5,557 nucleotides of DNA from a bacterium (GTDB lineage: Bacteria; Actinomycetota; Acidimicrobiia; Spongiisociales; UBA11373), in the NCBI GenBank assembly GCA_013202595.1, contig JABMPV010000466.1:1-5557 (forward strand), in the 5' to 3' direction. The translations under genes were made by a program, and so were the position numbers. The notes beneath the pieces are model-generated. The model was not told the origin of the DNA. It was given only the letters and a program-made list of their open reading frames with translations, and did no database searches. Of this stretch, positions 1 to 5,327 are shown piece by piece (positions within the stretch are counted from its first letter, which is position 1; each line of letters starts with the position of its first letter).

Positions 1-362
1 AGGTAGGCCAGGGGGTACATCCCGAGCATCCTGAATCTGATGACTGCCGCCAGGATCCCTCCGGCGAACCCGCCCATGATCGAGTAGTACCCGGCAAGGG
101 AGATGGCGTCGAGGGCCCTGAAGCCGGGATCCCCGATGTGGGCGGGGACGGTGAAGAGACGGGCTCCCAGGATCGCTCCGATGATCGCCCAGGTCAGCAC
201 GGAGACGATCTTGTCCTCATCGAAGCCGCGCCGGCGGGCCCGTCGGATCATGAGGTAGCTGCCCGAAACGAACCCGATTCCGGCGAACAACCCGTGGAGC
301 GACAGGGTGAACGGACCCACTTCGAACAGCGGGATCGGCGGGTAGGAGATTGATGCCAGCAC
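1..362 (-). CDS. lgt: Prolipoprotein diacylglyceryl transferase family protein, N-terminal part (runs off left edge)
   Basis: About 120 N-terminal residues are visible and the gene continues beyond position 1. Lgt is a polytopic inner-membrane enzyme that transfers diacylglycerol from phosphatidylglycerol to the lipobox cysteine of prolipoproteins. The N-terminus has the usual layout: a proline-rich SYPPIPLF start, then GPFTLSLHGLFAGIG entering helix 1 (about 17-38), a basic RRARRRGFD loop, helix 2 ending in the family-typical IIGAILGARLF (about 60-70), and GYYSIMGGFAGGIL opening helix 3 (about 91-106). The segment that reads FHGG in E. coli Lgt is IMGG here, so this may be a divergent member or paralogue. 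The conserved C-terminal half lies outside the window. The GTG start is the only convincing one in frame; it has no Shine-Dalgarno but a TAGGCT box 8 nt upstream, which suggests a leaderless mRNA. Family assignment is fairly sure, activity less so. Confidence 0.75.
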   Translation of the reverse strand, partial: MLASISYPPIPLFEVGPFTLSLHGLFAGIGFVSGSYLMIRRARRRGFDEDKIVSVLTWAIIGAILGARLFTVPAHIGDPGFRALDAISLAGYYSIMGGFAGGILAAVIRFRMLGMYPLAY

Positions 363-370
363 GGCGCGCC

Positions 371-376
371 AGCCTA
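371..376 (-). promoter_or_regulatory. Candidate -10 box of lgt (leaderless start)
   Basis: On the minus strand TAGGCT is followed by 8 nt and then the GTG start of the lgt-family gene. This matches the TAnnnT -10 pattern of actinobacterial promoters, with transcription starting at or next to the start codon. No good -35 hexamer is seen. Promoter activity is inferred. Confidence 0.35.
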
Positions 377-396
377 ACGGGGCACCCGGGGCGGGG

Positions 397-570
397 TCAC
401 TCGACGACCCTGGCGAAGGCCAGGATCAGCAGCGCCACCACGCCGACGGCCGGAGCGGTGATCCACAGGTACTCGAGGGCGCCGTGAGGACGCGGCTTGG
501 TGTGGACGACCACCATGGCCCCGGCGGCCACGATGAGCATGGCTGCGACGATCAGGACGATGAGATCCAT
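397..570 (-). CDS. Small two-helix membrane protein resembling the second TM segment of cytochrome c oxidase subunit II
   Basis: A 57-residue protein. Residues 2-23 form a very hydrophobic helix (MDLIVLIVAAMLIVAAG). A short basic loop HTKPRPHG follows, then a second helix about 33-54 beginning GALEYLWITAPAVG. The GALE-x-x-W-x-x-x-P-A pattern resembles the start of the second transmembrane helix of cytochrome oxidase subunit II (LE-W-T-IP). No CuA-binding cupredoxin domain follows, so it cannot be a normal CoxB. The ATG at 570 is chosen because AGGAGG lies 7 nt upstream; an upstream in-frame ATG at 621 lacks such a site. It follows ctaB by 63 nt and precedes lgt by 34 nt, so it probably belongs to the heme A/oxidase transcription unit. 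A role as a small oxidase-associated or assembly protein is inference; it could instead be a CoxB remnant. Confidence 0.7.
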   Translation of the reverse strand: MDLIVLIVAAMLIVAAGAMVVVHTKPRPHGALEYLWITAPAVGVVALLILAFARVVE

Positions 571-577
571 CAGCGAG

Positions 578-583
578 CCTCCT
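578..583 (-). promoter_or_regulatory. Shine-Dalgarno AGGAGG of the small CoxB-like gene
   Basis: A consensus AGGAGG on the minus strand, 7 nt before ATG 570. It decides the start of the 57-residue protein over the longer alternative at 621. Confidence 0.75.
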
Positions 584-633
584 GGCGCAACTCTACCGAT
601 GGGGTCTGACTCGAGAACCACATGCGCGAGCCT

Positions 634-1532
<899 letters not shown>

Positions 1533-1536
<4 letters not shown>

Positions 1537-2456
1537 GCGGGCGCCGGGTCGATCGCAGCCTGCTCGACGGCGATCGCCTCGGCACCGAACAGCACAAAGG
1601 CGAGCCACGCGGCGTCGGCCACCAGAAGGTGCAGTATCTGCAGCCAGACCGGGGCGAGCAGAGCGACGTTGAGCGCTCCAAAGGCGACCTGCACCAGGAG
1701 CAAGCCGGTGAGGGCAGTGCCCAGCCTGTCCCCCAACCCTGTCCCCGGTTCGGTGCCCTGGGCCCACCACAACAGATACCCGGTGACACCCACCGCGACG
1801 ATCGGGTGGATCCACCTGAGCCGCACGAGGAAGGTCCCCGTGAAATCCGACCTGATGCCCTCGAGCAGGCTCTCGGCGGGAAACAGCGTGTCGCCGAGAG
1901 CCGTGATGGCGCCGGCTACGCCCACGATGGCAAATCCGACCGCGCCGATGATCAGCGGCCGCCGGAGCGAGGCAGGCCACGGTCGGCGAAGGGCAGGTTG
2001 CCCCGAGAGCACCCGGGCCGTGAGCACGAGTGTCGCCAGGAGGAACAAGGTGTTGACCAGATGAAGGGCGATGGCCACGGCGCGCCCGTTGGAGGCGTCC
2101 TCGCCGGTCCAGCCGAAGAGCACCAGCATCGCCCCGACCAGGGCCTCGTTGACGATGAAGAAGCCGGACAGCCCTGCAAGGAACCTGGCCGGATGGCCCG
2201 ACGACGTCGTTCGGAACACCCAGATCACCAGGACGGCCACGAGGAGCAGAGCGACGCCCGACGTCGCCCGATGAGAGAACTCGATCGCCTCTTCTGAGGT
2301 GCCGGCCAACGGCAGGGCACCGCCGTTGCAGTCGGGCCAGTTGCCGCCGCAGCCGGCACCCGAACCTGTGGCGCGCACGACTGCTCCGAACAGGATGACG
2401 GCCATGTTGAAGGCAAGTACGACCCAGGCGAACCGGGCCCGACGATCAAAGGTCAC
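1533..2456 (-). CDS. ctaA: Heme A synthase (COX15/CtaA family)
   Basis: A membrane protein of about 307 residues that oxidises the C8 methyl of heme O to a formyl group, giving heme A. Visible hallmarks are GAVVRATGSGAGCGGNWPDC with the C36-x6-C43 pair in the first extracellular loop, E59 and H62 in EFSHR, H132 in HLVNTLF, H217 in RWIHPIV and H276 in LQILHLLVAD. These correspond to the heme ligands and catalytic residues known in Bacillus CtaA (E57, H60, H123, H216, H278). Eight hydrophobic helices are consistent with the family. The second loop cysteine pair found in some relatives is absent. The GTG at 2456 is chosen because GGAG lies 6 nt upstream and a TACCCT box lies just ahead; an in-frame GTG at 2507 would add 17 residues but has no Shine-Dalgarno. 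The stop overlaps ctaB by 4 nt, so the two are co-transcribed. Confidence 0.95.
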
Positions 2457-2481
2457 GGAATGCTCCGGTGAGGACCTGAGA

Positions 2482-2487
2482 AGGGTA
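2482..2487 (-). promoter_or_regulatory. Candidate -10 box of the ctaA-ctaB unit
   Basis: TACCCT on the minus strand would place a transcript start near 2475, about 19 nt before GTG 2456. That agrees with the GGAG site and argues against the longer start at 2507. The position that would hold the -35 hexamer (TTCGTG with 17-nt spacing) is poor, so this is tentative. Confidence 0.3.
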
Positions 2488-2530
2488 CCGGAGGCAAGGG
2501 GCACCACGAAAAGCCGGGGGCGAGTCGACC

Positions 2531-2569
2531 CGGCCGGTGGAGGAACCGCGAGTAATGCGACACCGGCCG
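2531..2569. repeat. Perfect 9-bp inverted repeat in the divergent ctaA/microgene promoter region
   Basis: CGGCCGGTG at 2531-2539 is the exact reverse complement of CACCGGCCG at 2561-2569. The arms are separated by 21 nt, so their centres are 30 bp apart, close to three helical turns. The right arm directly abuts the TACACT -10 candidate of the plus-strand microgene. It lies upstream of both inferred transcript starts, which favours a DNA-level operator for a dimeric regulator over an RNA hairpin. Each arm also contains the palindrome CGGCCG, so two separate half-sites are possible. No regulator can be named. Apart from this repeat, the two -10 boxes and the microgene's Shine-Dalgarno, the 144 bp between ctaA and the microgene hold nothing else I can recognise. 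Confidence 0.5.
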
Positions 2570-2575
2570 TACACT
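2570..2575 (+). promoter_or_regulatory. Candidate -10 box of the plus-strand microgene
   Basis: TACACT fits the TAnnnT -10 pattern. It would start transcription around 2582, immediately before the strong Shine-Dalgarno of the microprotein gene, giving a short leader of about 20 nt. No convincing -35 is present. The left edge of the hexamer touches the inverted repeat, a typical place for a repressor operator. Confidence 0.35.
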
Positions 2576-2582
2576 CGCCTCC

Positions 2583-2595
2583 AGAAGGGGGTGAT
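2583..2595 (+). promoter_or_regulatory. Extended Shine-Dalgarno of the microprotein gene
   Basis: AGAAGGGGGTGAT closely matches the extended anti-Shine-Dalgarno complement AGAAAGGAGGTGAT, lacking one A and with one G for A. It ends 5 nt before ATG 2601. Its length and quality are the main reason for calling the 25-codon frame a real gene. Confidence 0.6.
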
Positions 2596-2600
2596 GACGC

Positions 2601-2678
2601 ATGAAGAAGCTCATCCTGCTGGTACTACTAGTCGTGGTGGGCCTGGTCGTCGCCAAGCAATTGTCCGGCGAAGGCTGA
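2601..2678 (+). CDS. 25-residue single-helix membrane microprotein
   Basis: The only plus-strand gene I support. It encodes 25 residues: a start MKKLILLVLLVVVG, continuing LVV as one hydrophobic helix (about 4-18), then a polar tail AKQLSGEG. Two lysines ahead of the helix and a charged tail after it suggest a single-pass membrane peptide with the N-terminus inside. There is no lipobox or clear signal-peptidase site. The case rests on the near-consensus extended Shine-Dalgarno, a -10-like box 25 nt before the ATG, its position in the gap left by minus-strand genes, and a strong hairpin 14 nt after its stop. It diverges from ctaA and converges on the hydrolase. Similar short MKKLL-type peptides are common in actinobacteria, but I cannot assign a function. 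It is below the usual gene-calling length. Confidence 0.6.
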   Translation: MKKLILLVLLVVVGLVVAKQLSGEG

Positions 2679-2692
2679 CCCTCCACCTGTTC

Positions 2693-2720
2693 GACGATCC
2701 CCCGCCACCGGGGGATCGTC
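2693..2720. terminator. Bidirectional hairpin between convergent genes
   Basis: GACGATCCCCC (2693-2703) pairs perfectly with GGGGGATCGTC (2710-2720) around the 6-nt loop GCCACC. It lies 14 nt after the microgene stop and 8 nt after the hydrolase stop on the other strand, the expected place for a shared terminator. Neither strand has a U-run after the stem, so it is not a canonical intrinsic terminator. High-GC actinobacteria often use such U-less hairpins, and it may also stabilise 3' ends. Confidence 0.75.
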
Positions 2721-2728
2721 AGCGTCCA

Positions 2729-3643
2729 CTACTCGGCCACGAAGTCGATGATCGCCCTGGCCACCTCTCCGGCACGGGTGAGTCCGGCTTCATGCCGGGC
2801 TCCCTCGAGTTCGATCACCCGGTTGTCCTGGAGCAGCGCCGCGGTGGCTCGCTGACGATCCGCTGGAATCATCTGATCCTCGGTTGGGATGATCGACAGC
2901 GTCGGCACGTCGATCTTGCCCACCCATTTGGTCGCGTCGAATCTGAGGATGGCGAAGCCGGCCTGGTAGTAGAGATCGGTGTCACGATCGAGCAGCTCAT
3001 CCCACAGCCATGCGGCGTGCTCGGGCGCCACGGCCCCGACCTTGAGCAGGTACCTGTGCGAGATCCTCGGAACGGCAACGGGATCGAGACGGGCGAGAGC
3101 CCTGCCCACCATGAACACCGTAAGCGCCGCCCACCTGGGCCAGGCCACCGGATGGGCGGCAGTGGCGAACAGCACCAGGCGGCTCACACGCGACGGGTGC
3201 CTCTTGATGAGTTCCTGGGCAGTCATCCCGCCCATCGAGTACCCGACGACGGGGACAGACCGCAACCCGAGGGCTTCGAGACACGCGTCGACGTCGTCGG
3301 CCATGTCTGCGATCTCGAGCCTGCCCTGGCGTCGATCCGTCTTCCCGTGGCTGCGGAGATCGACGACATACAACCGGTATCGCTCGGCGAGGATCGGCAT
3401 CATCCTGCTGTAGGTGGCCATGCCGTCGTAGACCCACCCGTGGAGCAGAACGAGCGGAGGAGCGTCGGGCGGCCCCATCTCCCTGACGAACATCTCCGTC
3501 CGGCCGACGAACACGGTGCGGCCCGGGACTCTGAGGGGTGCATCCTGGATGCCGTTGACGCTTGGCGGGACCCTGGGACCGAAGAACCGCCAGACGGCCC
3601 ATCCGGCGACGAGGACCGTGAAGAAGCGACGGAGCATCGGCAT
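2729..3643 (-). CDS. Alpha/beta-hydrolase fold protein with N-terminal membrane anchor
   Basis: A 304-residue serine hydrolase of the alpha/beta-hydrolase fold; the substrate is unknown. Residues 5-20 (RRFFTVLVAGWAVWRF) form a short hydrophobic, basic-led segment, either an anchor or an uncleaved signal. The core domain starts near 40. The oxyanion-hole motif is LVLLHGW (H68-G69), the nucleophile elbow GYSMGG has Ser136, the acid is probably Asp256 in PTEDQMIP, and the catalytic His is His284 in GARHEAG. VVDLRSHGKTD (93-103) is the usual block after strand 4. The triad appears intact. ATG 3643 lies 6 nt after a TAACCT box and could be leaderless; ATG 3637 (MLRRFF) has GGGGG 7 nt upstream and would be favoured on a readthrough transcript. 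It follows the ferredoxin stop by 9 nt, so the two are probably one unit. An esterase, epoxide hydrolase or haloperoxidase-like activity is possible. Confidence 0.9.
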   Translation of the reverse strand: MPMLRRFFTVLVAGWAVWRFFGPRVPPSVNGIQDAPLRVPGRTVFVGRTEMFVREMGPPDAPPLVLLHGWVYDGMATYSRMMPILAERYRLYVVDLRSHGKTDRRQGRLEIADMADDVDACLEALGLRSVPVVGYSMGGMTAQELIKRHPSRVSRLVLFATAAHPVAWPRWAALTVFMVGRALARLDPVAVPRISHRYLLKVGAVAPEHAAWLWDELLDRDTDLYYQAGFAILRFDATKWVGKIDVPTLSIIPTEDQMIPADRQRATAALLQDNRVIELEGARHEAGLTRAGEVARAIIDFVAE

Positions 3644-3649
3644 GCCCCC

Positions 3650-3655
3650 AGGTTA
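3650..3655 (-). promoter_or_regulatory. Candidate internal -10 box ahead of the hydrolase
   Basis: TAACCT on the minus strand lies 6 nt before ATG 3643, and its first three bases are the ferredoxin stop codon TAA. The spacing fits a leaderless internal promoter. With such a short motif overlapping a stop codon, coincidence is a real possibility. Confidence 0.25.
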
Positions 3656-4114
3656 GGTGGAGGCCGGTTCCTCGACATCTCCGTGATCGAGATCGTCAGT
3701 GGCGAACACGAGATCATCGACCACAGTGCCACCGACGAGATGCTCCATGATGATCCGCTCCATCGCCGTCTCATCGACGCCCCGGTACCAGGTGCCCTCG
3801 GGGTAGACGACCGCGATCGGCCCCTGCTCACAGATCCGCAGGCAATCCACCTTCGTCCGGAGCACACAGCCGTCGCCAGCCGTGGTCTCCCCCGGCCCGC
3901 CTTCGAGATCCGACCCTCGCCACCCTGCCGGCACCGACGTCAGACCCAACTCCTTGAGGCGCTCCTTGAGATACCGCCAGACGGCCCCACCCTCCTCCTG
4001 CGTGCAGCACCGCGGATTCGTCTGCTCGGCACACAGAAAGACGTGCCGATCGATCCGCCCGATGGAGAGAGCATCGGCAATCGCAGGAAGCCGGTCGGGA
4101 TGGGGCGTGGTCAC
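3653..4114 (-). CDS. Thioredoxin-like [2Fe-2S] ferredoxin
   Basis: About 153 residues from GTG 4114. HVFLCAEQTNPRCC (C28, C36, C37) begins the domain and CVLRTKVDCLRICEQGP (C83, C91, C95) continues it, followed by VVYPEGTWYRGV and an MERIIMEHL helix. The C-x8-C (28/37) plus C-x3-C (91/95) arrangement is that of the thioredoxin-fold [2Fe-2S] ferredoxins (related to the NuoE C-terminal domain and cobalamin-pathway ferredoxins). C36 and C83 are extra. It should be a cytosolic one-electron carrier; its partner is unknown. An upstream in-frame ATG at 4168 would add 18 residues, but these are partly encoded by the heptamer array, have no Shine-Dalgarno and a stop two codons further up. GTG 4114 has TACCCT 7 nt ahead, fitting a leaderless start. 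It lies downstream of selD and 9 nt before the hydrolase. An electron-supply role for either neighbour is only a guess. Residues after about 130 (DDLVFATDDLDHGDVEE) form an acidic tail. Confidence 0.85.
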   Translation of the reverse strand: MTTPHPDRLPAIADALSIGRIDRHVFLCAEQTNPRCCTQEEGGAVWRYLKERLKELGLTSVPAGWRGSDLEGGPGETTAGDGCVLRTKVDCLRICEQGPIAVVYPEGTWYRGVDETAMERIIMEHLVGGTVVDDLVFATDDLDHGDVEEPAST

Positions 4115-4121
4115 GCGGGTG

Positions 4122-4127
4122 AGGGTA
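4122..4127 (-). promoter_or_regulatory. Candidate -10 box of the ferredoxin gene (leaderless)
   Basis: TACCCT on the minus strand ends 7 nt before GTG 4114. The heptamer array lies directly upstream, so array units occupy the -35 region. If this promoter is real, the ferredoxin-hydrolase pair can be expressed independently of selD. Confidence 0.35.
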
Positions 4128-4141
4128 GTTGCGTGCTTCGG

Positions 4142-4246
4142 GGTCGTCGGGTGTCGGGTGTCGGTCATCGGTCATCGGTCATCGGTCATCAGTCATCGGT
4201 CATCGGTCATCGGTCATCGGTCATCGGACACCGGACGTCGGACACC
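4142..4246. repeat. Heptanucleotide tandem repeat array, 15 units
   Basis: An uninterrupted 7-bp register of 105 bp. On the plus strand the units are GGTCGTC, GGGTGTC twice, GGTCATC four times, AGTCATC, GGTCATC four times, then GGACACC, GGACGTC, GGACACC. The nine central units are near identical while the flanks diverge. It starts 1 bp after the selD stop codon and ends 14 bp before the ferredoxin -10 box, so it fills the space between these genes. There are no spacers, so it is not a CRISPR array. Because 7 is not a multiple of 3, unit gain or loss would shift any frame through it. The form recalls cyanobacterial short tandem heptamer repeats, without shared sequence that I can identify. It is likely prone to slippage. 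Confidence 0.95.
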
Positions 4247-4247
4247 G

Positions 4248-5291
4248 CTAGCGGACCACTATCTCGCCGGGGTGGTCGGCCGTTATCCGGCCGACCTGGG
4301 CTGCGGCGGGGGCGTCGTTGGCTGCAAGGCGCGTCAGGAGGTCGGGCACCCTGTCTTCGGGTACGGCGATCAGCAATCCGCCGCTCGTCTGGGCATCGGC
4401 CATGAGGATCCGGGTGGCGGTGTCTTCGATCCGGAAGTCGGTGAACCCGGATGCGTGGGCGAGATTCCTCTCGCTGCCACCGGGGATGACACCCGATCTC
4501 GCCAGGTCGGCCGCGCCCGGGAGCAGTGGGACCGCATCGGACTCGATCTCGGCTCCGACATCCCCGAGCATCTCACCGAGATGACCCAGGAGGCCAAAGC
4601 CGGTCACATCGGTGGCGGCATGGGCGCGGGTGGCCACCATCGCATCGGCCGCCCCCCTGTTGAGGTGCGTCATGATCCGGATCGCCTCGGCGGCGACGAC
4701 GAGGTCGGCGACACCTCGCTTGATGGCCGTTGCGATCAACCCGGTGCCGATCGGCTTCGTGAGCACCAGCACATCGCCGGGAAGGCCTCCTGTGTTGGTC
4801 ACCACCCGATCGGGATGCACCAACCCCGTCACGGCGAACCCGTACTTCGGCTCCCGGTCGTCGATCGTGTGGCCGCCGACCAGTGTGCACCCCGCGTCGG
4901 CCAGCACGCCGGCGCCACCCTCGACGACATCGCCGAGCATCTCGAGCGGCAGTCTTTCCCGTGGCCAGCCGATCAACTGGAGGGCAGTGAGCGGTCGAGC
5001 TCCCATGGCGTACACATCGGACAGAGCGTTCGCTGCGGCGATCCGACCCCAGTCGCCCGGGTCGTCGACGATTGGCGTGAAGAAGTCCACCGTCTGCACG
5101 AGCGCCAGATCGTCACTGAGGCGGTAGACCCCGGCGTCGTCCGATCCGGCGATCCCGACGAGCAGGTCCGGATGCTCTACAGCGGGTGCGTTGTCCAAAC
5201 GGCGCAGGACCTGCGCCAACTCACCTGGGGCGAGCTTGCACGCTCAGCCTGAGCCGTGCGACCACTCGGTGAGTCGTTTACTTTCCGTCAC
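4248..5291 (-). CDS. selD: Selenide, water dikinase with in-frame UGA selenocysteine
   Basis: SelD makes selenophosphate from selenide and ATP, the selenium donor for selenocysteine and selenouridine. Read through one TGA, the protein has 347 residues, the same length as the E. coli enzyme. The N-terminus reads MTESKRLTEWSHGSG-U16-ACKLAPGEL; U16 sits at the E. coli Cys17 site and K19 at the essential Lys20. Further motifs are GSDDAGVY (D51/D52), TVDFFTPIVDD (D69), AANALSDVYAMG (D92), GGHTIDD (139-145), LTKPIGTGL (177-185), DVTGFGLLGH (228-237) and DAQTSGG (299-305). GTG 5291 is chosen because AGGAGG lies 8 nt upstream and it restores the whole catalytic N-terminus. A TTG at 5219 gives the longest uninterrupted frame but lacks the active site. 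It lies 36 nt after the thioesterase stop. A nonsense mutation is the alternative; position and candidate SECIS hairpins favour Sec. Confidence 0.95.
5201..5243 (-). promoter_or_regulatory. Putative bacterial SECIS hairpins downstream of the selD UGA
   Basis: Two stem-loops follow the TGA on the minus strand. The stronger one (5217-5201) pairs GGCGCA with UGCGCC perfectly around the loop GGUCC, 33-37 nt after the UGA. It resembles the apical GCAGGUCUGC of the E. coli fdhF SECIS, whose loop G and U contact SelB. A nearer, weaker one (5238-5217) pairs CAA-g-CUC with GAG-UUG around GCCCCAGGU, with its loop starting 13 nt after the UGA. The two share one base. Which one SelB would use cannot be told by eye. 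The assignment is inference from fold and position. Confidence 0.55.
5244..5246 (-). other. Selenocysteine codon UGA (Sec16 of SelD)
   Basis: An in-frame TGA between GGC (Gly15) and GCG-TGC-AAG (Ala-Cys-Lys). It falls at the catalytic Cys/Sec site of SelD, where many bacterial SelD proteins are known to carry Sec. Confidence 0.85.
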
Positions 5292-5299
5292 GGGTGCCA

Positions 5300-5305
5300 C
5301 CTCCT
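5300..5305 (-). promoter_or_regulatory. Shine-Dalgarno AGGAGG of selD
   Basis: Consensus AGGAGG on the minus strand, 8 nt before GTG 5291. It fixes the selD start upstream of the in-frame UGA and excludes an overlapping GTG at 5300. Confidence 0.8.
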
Positions 5306-5313
5306 CGACCGGC

Positions 5314-5319
5314 AGGCTA
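5314..5319 (-). promoter_or_regulatory. Candidate -10 box ahead of selD
   Basis: TAGCCT on the minus strand would place a transcript start near 5307, right before the selD Shine-Dalgarno. This could be an internal promoter after the thioesterase gene. No -35 is evident, so it is weak evidence. Confidence 0.25.
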
Positions 5320-5327
5320 ACCGCAGC

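Noticed and set aside
1537..1980. A 148-residue N-terminal extension of ctaB in the same frame
   Set aside because: It overlaps ctaA in another frame, is low-complexity R/G/H-rich sequence, and the family start (LTKPR about 25 residues in) matches ATG 1536 or 1518.
4115..4168. The longer ferredoxin start at ATG 4168
   Set aside because: Its first residues are encoded by the heptamer array, there is no Shine-Dalgarno, a TGA lies two codons upstream, and GTG 4114 has a well-placed -10 box.
4142..4246. A CRISPR array
   Set aside because: Contiguous 7-bp units without spacers and with repeats far too short; no cas genes in the window.
2537..4405. A 622-codon open frame on the plus strand
   Set aside because: It is antisense to the hydrolase, ferredoxin and the array, has no recognisable domain, is rich in R/P/H/D as expected of a GC-rich shadow frame, and its start lies inside the divergent promoter region.
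5217..5219. TTG 5219 as the selD start, i.e. a pseudogene or N-terminally truncated SelD
   Set aside because: No Shine-Dalgarno, and it would remove the catalytic U/C-x-C-K motif that is perfectly preserved in frame upstream of it.
3882..5252. A 456-codon plus-strand frame with a repeating HRSSVIG peptide
   Set aside because: The peptide repeat is only the 7-bp array read in a frame (21 bp = 7 codons). The rest is antisense to selD, which is clearly real.
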